NCBI RefSeq assembly: GCF_006864455.1
Contig: NZ_QHLK01000001.1
Coordinates: 62,001-126,000 of the forward strand
Direction of reading: 5' to 3'
Source of the DNA: Campylobacter sp. MIT 97-5078
Lineage (GTDB): Bacteria; Campylobacterota; Campylobacteria; Campylobacterales; Campylobacteraceae
DNA length: 64,000 bases
Shown: positions 8,310-16,711 of the stretch, piece after piece
Layout of the letters: every line of letters begins with the position of its first letter
How positions within the stretch are numbered: position 1 is the stretch's first letter
Program-made: the position numbers and the translations under genes
Notes under the pieces: generated by a model
What the model saw: the letters and a program-made list of their open reading frames with translations, nothing else
Databases searched by the model: none
Told to the model about the DNA's origin: nothing

Positions 8310-9713
8310 ATGCTTTTAGTAGGAACAAGAGATAAAAGTCAAAGTGTTTCTTTTAAAGAAGCTTTGCTTAATCCAGCTGCTCATTTAGGCGGCTTGTATG
8401 CACCTTTAAGCTTACCTGAGTTTAATGGCTATGCGTATAAAGATTTAAGTTACAATGATTTTGCTTTAAAGCTCATTCAAAGCTTTGAATTTGGCTTTGA
8501 TGAGGACTTTAAGGAGGCTTTAAAAAGCTATAAAAATTTTGATGATGAAACCTGTCCTGTATATTTAAATCAAATCAGCCAAAAGCTTTTCATCAATGAG
8601 CTTTATCATGGACCAACAAGGGCATTTAAAGATATGGCTTTACAGCCTTTTGGAGTGCTTTTAAAGCGTTTTAGCGAGGGTAAAAATTTCCTTGTGTGTT
8701 GTGCGACAAGCGGAGATACTGGACCTGCGACCTTAAAAAGCTTTGAAAATAGCCAAGTTAAAGTCGTATGTATATACCCAAAGGTTGGCACAAGTGGGCT
8801 TCAAGCCTTACAAATGAGAGCTTTAGATAAGGATAATCTGAAAGTTTTTGCGATCAATGGCGACTTTGATATGGCTCAAAACACGCTTAAAGCGTTGCTT
8901 AATGATGCTAAGTTTAAGCAAGCCTTAAAGATTGAAAATATAGAGCTTTCAGCAGCAAATTCAGTAAATTTTGCCCGTATTTTGTTTCAAATCATTTATC
9001 ATTATTATGCTTGCATAAAGATAGATAAAGAACTTGAAATCATCATACCAAGCGGTAATTTTGGCGATGCTTTGGGGGCGTATTATGCTAAAAAAATGGG
9101 TGCAAAGATCAAGCGTATAAAGATCGCTTCAAACGCAAACAATATCTTAAGCGAATTTTTTAACACAGGTAAATATGATTTAAGAGGTAAAAAGCTAGTA
9201 AAAACGCTTTCTCCAGCTATGGATATACTCATATCCTCAAATATAGAACGTTTGCTTTTTGATCAATTTGGGGATTTGCGAACGCTAGAGTTGATGAATG
9301 CTTTAAAAGAAGAGCTTCATTTTGAACTTACAAAAAATGAGCTTGAGAGTTTAAAACAAGATTTTGAGGCTGATTTTTGCACGGATTTAGAATGTAAGCA
9401 TTTTATCAAAGACTTTTCAAAAAGCGCCATCATCGATCCGCACACTGCAACTTGTTTTAAGCTTTTAAATCCGCATAAAATTACACTCATTACCTCAACA
9501 GCTGAGTGGAGTAAATTTGTGCCAAGTATGTATGAAGCTTTATTTGACAAGCCTTGCAATGATGAAAAAGAAGCAATGCTTCAAATCGCTGAAACTTACG
9601 GCGAGGGGATAAAAACCGAGCTTTTGGATCTTTTTGATCTTGAAAAACAAGCCATTCAAAGTTATGAAGCAAGTGCTTTAAAAGATGAAATTTTAAGGTG
9701 GGTAAAAAAATGA
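8310..9713 (+). CDS. thrC: Threonine synthase
   Basis: The 467-residue fold-type II PLP enzyme converts O-phosphohomoserine to threonine. The PLP lysine lies in HGPTRAFKDMA near residue 108. CATSGDTGPA gives the phosphate/PLP loop, and PSGNFGDALGAY is the Gly-rich PLP phosphate site. The N-terminal GTRDKSQSVSFKEALL is typical of the longer proteobacterial and yeast threonine synthases. It follows lpxK by two bases, and its stop overlaps the kdsB ATG (ATGA). Confidence 0.96.
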   Translation: MLLVGTRDKSQSVSFKEALLNPAAHLGGLYAPLSLPEFNGYAYKDLSYNDFALKLIQSFEFGFDEDFKEALKSYKNFDDETCPVYLNQISQKLFINELYHGPTRAFKDMALQPFGVLLKRFSEGKNFLVCCATSGDTGPATLKSFENSQVKVVCIYPKVGTSGLQALQMRALDKDNLKVFAINGDFDMAQNTLKALLNDAKFKQALKIENIELSAANSVNFARILFQIIYHYYACIKIDKELEIIIPSGNFGDALGAYYAKKMGAKIKRIKIASNANNILSEFFNTGKYDLRGKKLVKTLSPAMDILISSNIERLLFDQFGDLRTLELMNALKEELHFELTKNELESLKQDFEADFCTDLECKHFIKDFSKSAIIDPHTATCFKLLNPHKITLITSTAEWSKFVPSMYEALFDKPCNDEKEAMLQIAETYGEGIKTELLDLFDLEKQAIQSYEASALKDEILRWVKK

Positions 9714-10423
9714 TCATCATACCAGCAAGGCTAAAATCAAGCAGAATGCCTGAAAAAATTTTATGCGAGATTAAGGGCGTGCCTATGTTTATCGCAACAG
9801 CTTTAAGAGTAAAGGGTGTTGATGAAGTATGTATAGCCGTTGATGATGAAAAGGTGTTTGACGAGGCTAAAAAGTATGGTTTTAAGGCTGTGCTTACAAG
9901 CAAAGAGCATGAAAGTGGCACAGATAGGCTTAATGAAGCATGCAAGCTTTTGGGCTTAAAAGATGATGAAATAATCATCAATGTCCAAGCTGATGAGCCT
10001 TTTATAGAGCCAGAAAACTTACACAAATTTAAAGATTTTAGCCAAGAAAACCTTGATAAAACAGCCTTTATGACAAGTTGCTTTAAAACCTGCACAAGCA
10101 AAGAAGCAGAAGATAATAATCTTGTCAAAGTCGTGCTTGATAAAGATAATTTCGCCCTTTATTTTTCTCGCTCAAAAATTCCTTTTGAAAGAGCAAATTA
10201 TAATGAAGCTTTTAAAGCACATTTAGGCATTTATGCTTATAGTGTAAGGGCATTAAATGAGTTTTGCATCTTAAAAAGCTCAAATTTAGAGCAAGCTGAA
10301 AAGCTTGAGCAACTTAGAGCCCTAGAAAATGGCAAAAAAATCAAAATGCTTGAAATAAGCACAAAAAGTATAGGCATAGATACCCAGCAAGACTATGAAA
10401 GAGCGTTGAAGTATTTTGTATGA
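9710..10423 (+). CDS. kdsB: CMP-KDO synthetase
   Basis: The 237-residue protein activates 3-deoxy-D-manno-octulosonate with CTP for lipopolysaccharide or lipooligosaccharide core assembly. It begins IIIPARLKSSRMPEK (nucleotide-binding signature), then has TSKEHESGTDR, NVQADEPFIEP (metal site) and HLGIYAY. A GTG at 9698 would add four residues, but the ATG at 9710 overlaps the thrC stop and begins exactly at the family N-terminus. It ends the nadE-lpxK-thrC-kdsB operon; lpxK and kdsB both serve the outer-membrane glycolipid. Confidence 0.96.
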   Translation: MIIIPARLKSSRMPEKILCEIKGVPMFIATALRVKGVDEVCIAVDDEKVFDEAKKYGFKAVLTSKEHESGTDRLNEACKLLGLKDDEIIINVQADEPFIEPENLHKFKDFSQENLDKTAFMTSCFKTCTSKEAEDNNLVKVVLDKDNFALYFSRSKIPFERANYNEAFKAHLGIYAYSVRALNEFCILKSSNLEQAEKLEQLRALENGKKIKMLEISTKSIGIDTQQDYERALKYFV

Positions 10424-10556
10424 GGATTTAAGTCTTAATTGGAATTTTATTTTTAAAAAATGGCTTTAAAATAGAGCACTTTTAAAAAAGAAGAGTTGAG
10501 AAAGGGTAAAAAGTCTTGCTTTGAGTCTTTTTATTCTCTTTTAATTTAATAAATCC

Positions 10557-10562
10557 TATAAT
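10557..10562 (+). promoter_or_regulatory. -10 box of the haem/menaquinone operon
   Basis: TATAAT lies 41 bases before the GTG of the next gene in a 180-base spacer. The spacer also has an imperfect A-rich/T-rich repeat near 10508-10532 that might end the kdsB transcript. Confidence 0.55.
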
Positions 10563-10603
10563 GTAAGTTTTAGTTTAAGAAAGAAGCATAAAAGGCGGTA
10601 GTT

Positions 10604-10867
10604 GTGGATATATTTGATGAGATGTTTTCTAAAAGCCCTGAGGAGAAATTTTTTGAAACCTTAAGACATGCACCTTTGGGGGCTGTTGAGAAGTGTTTAA
10701 GAGCTTTTATAAGCGAACATATCGCCATGCTTGAGCTTTTAGAGCAAAAGGGCGTGAGTGAAGATGAACTTGAGCTTTATAAAATGGAAAATGAACTTTT
10801 GATTCAAGAACGTTTAAATGATCATTATATAGAGCTTGGAGCTAAAATTTTAGGACAAGAAGGATAG
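10604..10867 (+). CDS. DUF2018-family small protein (HP0242-like)
   Basis: This 87-residue acidic protein is predicted all-helical and starts with GTG after an AAAGGCGG ribosome site. The pattern EEKFFETLRHAP followed by a helix reading MLELLEQKG and a second LLIQERLNDHYIELG resembles the DUF2018 family, which is confined to Campylobacter and Helicobacter relatives. The H. pylori member HP0242 is known as a knotted homodimer. The cellular function is unknown. It leads a long operon: its stop directly abuts the next ATG. The family match is from memory of pattern, not alignment. Confidence 0.65.
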   Translation: MDIFDEMFSKSPEEKFFETLRHAPLGAVEKCLRAFISEHIAMLELLEQKGVSEDELELYKMENELLIQERLNDHYIELGAKILGQEG

Positions 10868-11455
10868 ATGAGGGTAATCACTCTTTGTTCTTTGCTTATT
10901 TATGTAAGTTTTGCAGCTACTCCTGCGTTTGAGCATAGTTACGAGTTTAGCCTTAAAAAAGACGAACGAGCTTCTGTAAGCATTACTGAACTTGCGTATG
11001 ATGATAAACAAAATTTTGACTTTTATTGGACTCTTTTTGATACAAATAAAATCATCGTGCATACAAGATACCGCAAATTTTCAAGGCAGTTTGTTTTAGC
11101 TTTGCGTAGAAATCTTAACTGGGCGACTCAAACTTTGATCCCTGATTATACGAATCCTCACATAGATAGAGCCAGACTTATCTTAGAATTTAGTGATTTT
11201 TCAAGAGGAGAGGCTAAGTTTAAGGTGTATATCGAGGATAAGCAAGCAAGGCTAGCAGTGGATTTTTTAGATCCAAGCAAACTTGATCCAAGTAAAACAA
11301 GCGATGCAACAAAGATAGTTCCGGGGATTTATTTTAATGAGGAGAAAAACACAAGCCTTCAACCAGCTCCTCAAACAGAGCAAATACCTCAAGTTTTAGA
11401 ACCAAACGAAGTAGGGCAGACTAACCCTCAAGCACCATTAAATCAAGAAAATTAA
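10868..11455 (+). CDS. Exported protein of unknown function
   Basis: The 195-residue protein starts with a cleavable signal peptide (hydrophobic residues 3-16, likely cut after SFAA or nearby). A beta-rich middle region follows, including FYWTLFDTNKIIVHTRYR. The C-terminus is low-complexity, rich in Pro, Gln and Asn (PAPQTEQIPQVLEP). No domain is recognised. The ATG immediately follows the preceding stop. From memory, C. jejuni has an exported protein in the same place (Cj0540). It probably acts in the periplasm, anchored only by fold; nothing ties it to haem or quinone synthesis beyond co-transcription. Confidence 0.75.
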   Translation: MRVITLCSLLIYVSFAATPAFEHSYEFSLKKDERASVSITELAYDDKQNFDFYWTLFDTNKIIVHTRYRKFSRQFVLALRRNLNWATQTLIPDYTNPHIDRARLILEFSDFSRGEAKFKVYIEDKQARLAVDFLDPSKLDPSKTSDATKIVPGIYFNEEKNTSLQPAPQTEQIPQVLEPNEVGQTNPQAPLNQEN

Positions 11456-11471
11456 AACAAAGGATAAGAAA

Positions 11472-12359
11472 GTGCAAGAAATCGATGAGTTTATAGCAAG
11501 TTTTATAAAGGATTTGGAGTATAAACCTATACTTTTAATGTGTTCAAAGCTGAAACCAGGTAAAAAACTTCGCTCAAAGCTCCTTTTAAATATAGCTAAG
11601 CCAAGCCAAGAAGCCTTTAAAATTTGTGCTTTAATCGAGCTTATTCACCTTGCAAGCTTGCTTCATGATGATGTTATTGATGAAGCAGAATTAAGACGAG
11701 GAGCAAAAAGTATTAATGCTGAATTTGGGGCTAAAAATACGATCATGCTGGGCGATATTTTGTATTCTAAGGCTTTTTTTGAGCTTTCAAAGCTTGATAC
11801 AAGTTTTGCACAAATCATCTCAAATGCTGTTTTAAAGCTTTCAAAAGGCGAGCTTATGGATATAGAATTAAGCAAGAGTTTTAATGATGATGAAAAGGCT
11901 TATCTTGAGATGATCGATCATAAAACCGCAGCATTGATTGAAGCAAGTGCGAGGTGTGGGGCAATACTAGCTGGTTTTGATGAGGAAAAATTTGCTTTGT
12001 ATGGTAAAAATCTTGGCATAGCCTTTCAGATCGTAGATGATATACTTGATATTAAAAATGACGCTCAAACACTTGGAAAACCGGCGATGAACGATTTTAA
12101 AGAAGGAAAATGCACACTGGCATATATCTTTGCACACAAGAATTTGCAAAAAGATGAAAAAATAAAACTTGAAAGCTTATTTAAAAAAGAACTCTGTCAA
12201 GATGAAGCAACTTGGCTTAAAGATATCATTGCTCCTTATTTAGATCAAAGCTTTATTTTAGCAAAAAATTATACACAAAGAGCTTTAAAGGCTATAGAAA
12301 GTTATCATAATGAGGCTTTAGAAGATATCGCCAAAACAATGATAAATAGGGAGTTTTGA
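11472..12359 (+). CDS. Polyprenyl diphosphate synthase
   Basis: This 295-residue trans-prenyltransferase elongates isoprenyl diphosphates. The first Asp-rich motif is LLHDDVIDEAELRRG (about residues 64-78) and the second is IVDDILDI (about 190-197). KTAALIEAS and GDILYSKAF also match. The spacing before the first DDxxD suggests a long-chain enzyme (octaprenyl or similar) for the menaquinone side chain rather than farnesyl synthase, but chain length cannot be read securely. The start is GTG at 11472, preceded by AAAGGA. Its stop overlaps the hemA ATG. Company with ubiD supports a quinone role. Confidence 0.9.
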   Translation: MQEIDEFIASFIKDLEYKPILLMCSKLKPGKKLRSKLLLNIAKPSQEAFKICALIELIHLASLLHDDVIDEAELRRGAKSINAEFGAKNTIMLGDILYSKAFFELSKLDTSFAQIISNAVLKLSKGELMDIELSKSFNDDEKAYLEMIDHKTAALIEASARCGAILAGFDEEKFALYGKNLGIAFQIVDDILDIKNDAQTLGKPAMNDFKEGKCTLAYIFAHKNLQKDEKIKLESLFKKELCQDEATWLKDIIAPYLDQSFILAKNYTQRALKAIESYHNEALEDIAKTMINREF

Positions 12360-13654
12360 TGACTTATTTTTGTATAAGCTGGACGCATAAAAATACAGAG
12401 CTTATTCTGCGTGAGAAATTTTCTTTTTCAGATGAAGAAACAAAAAAACAATTTCTTTCCCAACTTATTAAGCATCAAAATATACAAGAATCTCTGCTTT
12501 TAAGCACTTGCAATAGGGTTGAAATTTTTGCTTTTGTAAAGGATAAGAACAAGGCTGGTTATTTGCTAGCTAGCGTTTTGGCTGAATTTTACAAACTTGA
12601 TACAAATGAGCTTTATAATAGAGCTGATCTTTTTGAAGATACAGGAGCTATTCACCATCTTTTTTCAGTCGCTAGCTCACTTGATAGTCTAGTTGTTGGC
12701 GAAACACAGATCGCTAGACAACTCAAAGAAGCCTTTATCTTTGCTTTGGAGCATAAATTTTGTGATATTCATCTTTCAAGGGCGGTGCATTATGCCTTTA
12801 AATGTGCAGCTGTAATTAGAGCTCAAACGCAAATTTCCAAAAATCCTGTTTCAGTTTCTTCTGTAGCTGTGGCTAAGGCTAAAGAACTGCTTTCTTTAGA
12901 AGATAGAAAAGTTATAGTTATTGGTGCTGGAGAGATGAGTGAGCTAGCATGTAAGTATTTGCTTGCTGCAAGGGCTCATATTATTTTACTCAATAGAAGT
13001 TTAGAAAAATCCAAAGAACTTGCCTTAAAGCTTGGTAGAGGTGTAAAAATTGATAGCCTTGATAAACTTGAACACTATCTTAACACACACGAACTTTTTT
13101 TCTCGGCTACAAATTCGCCTCATTGTATCATTACTGATACTATGCTTAAAGAAGTGAGTTTTACGCGTTATTTTTTTGATATAGCTGTGCCAAGGGATAT
13201 TGACTTAAAGCAAGGTAAAAATGTGCAAGTTTTTGCCGTAGATGACTTAAAAGAAGTGGTAAAAACAAATCTTGCCTTAAGAGAGGAACAAGCTAAAATA
13301 GCATATAAGATCATTGGCACTATGACAGAAAGCTTTTTTAGATATTTAAACAAACTAACCTTAACGCCTATAATTAGAGATTTAAGGCTTGAAGCAAAAC
13401 GCTGTTCACAAGAAATTTTAAGCAAGGCTTTAAAAAAGGGTTACTTGAAGGGTTCAGATGAAGAAGAGGCAAGAAAGCTCATTCATCAAGCATTTAAAGC
13501 CTTTTTGCATACGCCAACATTAAGGCTTAAAGAGCTTGAAGGGCAAATTCAAAGCGATACTATCATCAATGCTTTGCGTTATGTTTTTGCCTTAGAAGAT
13601 GAAAAATCTGGCTTAAATGAATACAAATGTGAATTAAATTTAAAGGATAACTGA
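12359..13654 (+). CDS. hemA: Glutamyl-tRNA reductase
   Basis: This 431-residue enzyme makes glutamate-1-semialdehyde from Glu-tRNA, the first committed step of C5 haem synthesis. It has LLSTCNRVEIFAF with the catalytic Cys (about residue 50), SLDSLVVGETQI, and the NADPH-binding segment VIGAGEMSELACKYL. It ends with the helical dimerisation domain. The ATG at 12359 overlaps the preceding stop (TGATG) and is preferred over an in-frame TTG one codon earlier. hemC is three genes downstream and hemL elsewhere in this window, so most early haem steps are represented. Confidence 0.96.
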   Translation: MTYFCISWTHKNTELILREKFSFSDEETKKQFLSQLIKHQNIQESLLLSTCNRVEIFAFVKDKNKAGYLLASVLAEFYKLDTNELYNRADLFEDTGAIHHLFSVASSLDSLVVGETQIARQLKEAFIFALEHKFCDIHLSRAVHYAFKCAAVIRAQTQISKNPVSVSSVAVAKAKELLSLEDRKVIVIGAGEMSELACKYLLAARAHIILLNRSLEKSKELALKLGRGVKIDSLDKLEHYLNTHELFFSATNSPHCIITDTMLKEVSFTRYFFDIAVPRDIDLKQGKNVQVFAVDDLKEVVKTNLALREEQAKIAYKIIGTMTESFFRYLNKLTLTPIIRDLRLEAKRCSQEILSKALKKGYLKGSDEEEARKLIHQAFKAFLHTPTLRLKELEGQIQSDTIINALRYVFALEDEKSGLNEYKCELNLKDN

Positions 13655-15366
13655 TGAAAATGAGTAAATTTTATGCACCAAGCACTAAGGAAAGTCCAAA
13701 AGATGCGATTTTAGCAAGTCATATTTTCTTACTTAGGGCTGGTTTTATCGAGCAAATTGGCAGTGGGCTTTATAATTTCTTGCCGCTTGGAAAAAAAGTT
13801 TATGATAAGATAGAAGCTATCATTAAAGAAGAAATGGATAAAGCAGGAGCCTTACAAACTAGCCTAAGCTTTGTAACTCCAGCATCTTTATGGCAAGAAA
13901 GCGGAAGGTATGAAACATATGGAAAAGGGCTTTTGCGCTTTAAAGATAGAAAAGAAAATGAATTTGTATTGGGTGCAACGCATGAAGAAGCGATGTTAAG
14001 TGTAGTTAAAAACAAAATTACAAGTTATAAACAACTGCCTTTAAATTTATATCAAATAGGGCTTAAATTTAGAGATGAGGCACGTCCTAGATTTGGGCTT
14101 TTAAGATGTCGTGAATTTGTGATGAAAGATGCGTATAGTTTTCATGCAAATGAGGAGTGTTTAGAGGCTGAATTTGATAATATGTTTGAGACTTACTCAA
14201 GGATTTTTACTCGCTTAGGACTTGATTTTAGAGCTGTTGAAGCTGATAGCGGAGCAATTGGAGGAAGCGGAAGTAAGGAATTTATGGTGCTTGCAAAAAG
14301 TGGCGAAGATGATATCATTATTTGTCAAAACTGCTCTTATGCGGCAAATATTGAGGTTGCAAAAAGAGCTAAAAGAACGAGCAAAGAAGAGCGTCCTGAA
14401 GCAAATTATGCAAGTAAATTTCATACTCCAAATACAAAAACTATCAAGGCTGTGGCTGAATTTTTTAAAATTGCTGAATTTTATACCATCAAGGCTGTGG
14501 TAAAAAGGGCTATTTATGAAAATGAAAGTAAATTAGTTGTGTTTTTTCTAAGGGGCGATGATGATTTGCAAACGACAAAAGCTAAAAATGCGTGCAATGC
14601 TCTTGATATAGTAGATGCTGAAGAAAGCGAGCTTATAGAATCTGGCTTAACACCCGGATTTATCGGCTTTGTGGGCTTAAAAGATGTCAATTTTTATGTG
14701 GATAATGAGCTTTATGAAGAAAGCAATATGATCATGGGAGCAAATGAAAAAGACTATCATCTTGTAGGCATAAATGTCAGCAATCTTAACAAAGATCGTT
14801 TCAAAGACTTATGCGAGGTAAAAGAAGATGATATATGTGCGTGTTGTGGCGGTGTGCTTAAGATGAGTAAGGGTATAGAAGTGGGGCACATCTTTAAGCT
14901 TCGCACGAAGTATTCAAGTGCGATGAATGCGAATTTTTTAGATGAAAATGGCAAAGCTCAACCTTTTTATATGGGGTGTTATGGTATAGGCGTAAGTCGT
15001 TTGGTGGCTGTAGCTGTAGAGGCAAGTCATGATGAAAAAGGCATAGTATGGAACAAAACACTCACACCTTTTGCTTTGCATATCATCATCTCAAATATCA
15101 AAGATGAAAAAGCCTTTAAATTTGGAGAAGAACTTTATAATAAGCTCATCCAGCAAGGCTTATCAGTGCTTTTTGATGATAGAAATGAACGTTATGGAGT
15201 AAAGATTAATGATTTTGAACTTATGGGCTTTTCTTATGCTTTAATTGTAGGTAAGGGCTTAGAAGAAGGCTTTGTTGAGCTTGTGAAGCGAGAAAAGCTT
15301 GAAAAAACTCGCTTGAGTGCTGATTTGAACGAACTTGAAGAAAAATTAAAAAAAGTTTTATCATGA
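13654..15366 (+). CDS. proS: Prolyl-tRNA synthetase (bacterial type)
   Basis: This 570-residue class II aminoacyl-tRNA synthetase has motif 1 near LPLGKKVYDKIEAIIKEEM. Motif 2 is FRDEARPRFGLLRCREF and motif 3 is GCYGIGVSRL. An editing (INS) domain separates motifs 2 and 3, and a C-terminal anticodon-binding domain follows (about residues 475-570). Length matches bacterial ProRS with the insertion. The ATG overlaps the hemA stop; a second Met two codons later is also possible. It shares the operon with haem genes, as it does, from memory, in C. jejuni. Confidence 0.97.
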   Translation: MKMSKFYAPSTKESPKDAILASHIFLLRAGFIEQIGSGLYNFLPLGKKVYDKIEAIIKEEMDKAGALQTSLSFVTPASLWQESGRYETYGKGLLRFKDRKENEFVLGATHEEAMLSVVKNKITSYKQLPLNLYQIGLKFRDEARPRFGLLRCREFVMKDAYSFHANEECLEAEFDNMFETYSRIFTRLGLDFRAVEADSGAIGGSGSKEFMVLAKSGEDDIIICQNCSYAANIEVAKRAKRTSKEERPEANYASKFHTPNTKTIKAVAEFFKIAEFYTIKAVVKRAIYENESKLVVFFLRGDDDLQTTKAKNACNALDIVDAEESELIESGLTPGFIGFVGLKDVNFYVDNELYEESNMIMGANEKDYHLVGINVSNLNKDRFKDLCEVKEDDICACCGGVLKMSKGIEVGHIFKLRTKYSSAMNANFLDENGKAQPFYMGCYGIGVSRLVAVAVEASHDEKGIVWNKTLTPFALHIIISNIKDEKAFKFGEELYNKLIQQGLSVLFDDRNERYGVKINDFELMGFSYALIVGKGLEEGFVELVKREKLEKTRLSADLNELEEKLKKVLS

Positions 15367-15770
15367 ATTACTTCCGCTTTTCTATCTTTCCTTTTGCTTT
15401 GCTTGAATTTTTAGTAAGCGTGCTTTTTGTTTTTACCTTTGGCTTTGGAAATTTTTTGATTTTTTTACTTGCAAGTGTGATTGTAGGTGTGATCTTACTT
15501 GCCGTGTTTTGGAAAAATATGCTTGAATTTCAGCTTTTGCATCCTAAGGAAATGCTAGCCCAATTTGCTTATATTATCGCTGCTTTTTTATTTATAGTTC
15601 CCGGTGTTTTAAGCTCATGTATAGCCTTTTTTATCTTAATTTTTGCCCTTATTTTTAAAGGTAAAAAAAGAGAAAAACAGGCTTTTGCAAGCTTTAGCAG
15701 GGAAGAAAAATCGAGTAAAAGCAAAGTATATGATGAAGAAATCATTGATGTAGAGATCATTAAGGAGTAA
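15363..15770 (+). CDS. FxsA-like membrane protein
   Basis: This 135-residue protein has an N-terminal pair of hydrophobic segments (about residues 6-48) and a third at about 70-97. A charged tail ends in DEEIIDVEIIKE. The central FIVPGVLSS matches the G-x-x-L-x-I/L-PGF/V-L-x-D region of FxsA, a cytoplasmic-membrane protein that in E. coli affects phage T7 exclusion. The function in Campylobacter is unknown. ATGA overlap with proS and two-base spacing to hemC place it within the operon. The family call is moderately secure. Confidence 0.7.
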   Translation: MNYFRFSIFPFALLEFLVSVLFVFTFGFGNFLIFLLASVIVGVILLAVFWKNMLEFQLLHPKEMLAQFAYIIAAFLFIVPGVLSSCIAFFILIFALIFKGKKREKQAFASFSREEKSSKSKVYDEEIIDVEIIKE

Positions 15771-15772
15771 AG

Positions 15773-16699
15773 ATGAGACTAATAATCGCAACACGAAAAA
15801 GCCAACTTGCTTTGTGGCAGAGTGAATTTGTCAGAACAAGTCTTTTAAAAGAGCATGCGAATTTAGAACTTTTACTTCAAGGCTTTAAGACAAAAGGCGA
15901 TGTTTTGCTTGATAGTCCCTTAGCTAAGATAGGCGGAAAGGGGCTTTTTACTAAAGAGCTTGAAGAAAGTATGCTAAGAGGAGAAGCCCAGCTTGCGGTG
16001 CATAGTCTTAAAGATGTGCCAAGTTTTTTACCTCATGGGCTTGTTTTAGCTGCACTTTGTAAAAGACATAGTCCAAATGATGCTTTGCTTAGCGATAAAT
16101 TCAAAGATTTTCAAGCCTTACCAAAGGGTGCTAAGATAGGCACGACAAGCTTAAGACGTAAAATGCAGCTGCTTGCTTTACGTGCTGATTTAAATATCAT
16201 CTCTTTAAGGGGAAATGTTAATTCTCGCATAGAAAAGCTTAAAAAGGGCGAGTTTGATGCTATAGTTTTGGCTCAAGCTGGTATTGAACGCTTAAATTTA
16301 GATAAGCTTGTGAATTTTATTTATACTTTTAGTCTTGATGAGATGATACCAGCGGCTTCTCAAGGCATACTTGGCATAGAAAGCGTTGATAAAAAGGAAA
16401 TTTTAGAGCTTTTAAAATGTTTAAATGATGAAAATGCAAGCATTGAAAGCAAGATAGAAAGAGATTTTATAAAAGAGCTTGAAGGCGGTTGTCAAGTGCC
16501 AATTGGTATAAATGCAAAGATAAATGGTGATGAAATAGAGCTTAGAGCGGTTTTAGGTTTGCCTGATGCAAGTAAAATGATTCAAGAAAAACTTGTGATT
16601 AAAAAAGCTGAGTATAACACAGCTGGAACTAACTTAGCTCAACAATTCATCAAACAAGGTGCAAAAGAGCTTTTAAAAGAGGCTGAAAAGATGATATAA
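15773..16699 (+). CDS. hemC: Porphobilinogen deaminase (hydroxymethylbilane synthase)
   Basis: The 308-residue protein polymerises four porphobilinogens to hydroxymethylbilane. It begins IIATRKSQLALWQ, contains GGKGLFTKELE, VHSLKDVP and GTTSLRRKMQ. The cofactor-attachment Cys is in ELEGGCQVPIG (about residue 240). All active-site Arg/Lys/Asp segments are present and the length is standard. It lies between the FxsA-like gene and ubiD on the plus strand. Confidence 0.97.
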   Translation: MRLIIATRKSQLALWQSEFVRTSLLKEHANLELLLQGFKTKGDVLLDSPLAKIGGKGLFTKELEESMLRGEAQLAVHSLKDVPSFLPHGLVLAALCKRHSPNDALLSDKFKDFQALPKGAKIGTTSLRRKMQLLALRADLNIISLRGNVNSRIEKLKKGEFDAIVLAQAGIERLNLDKLVNFIYTFSLDEMIPAASQGILGIESVDKKEILELLKCLNDENASIESKIERDFIKELEGGCQVPIGINAKINGDEIELRAVLGLPDASKMIQEKLVIKKAEYNTAGTNLAQQFIKQGAKELLKEAEKMI

Positions 16700-16711
16700 G
16701 AGGAAAAAATA

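Noticed and set aside
9490-10128. 212-codon minus-strand frame
   Set aside because: It is antisense to thrC and kdsB, both of which are certain.
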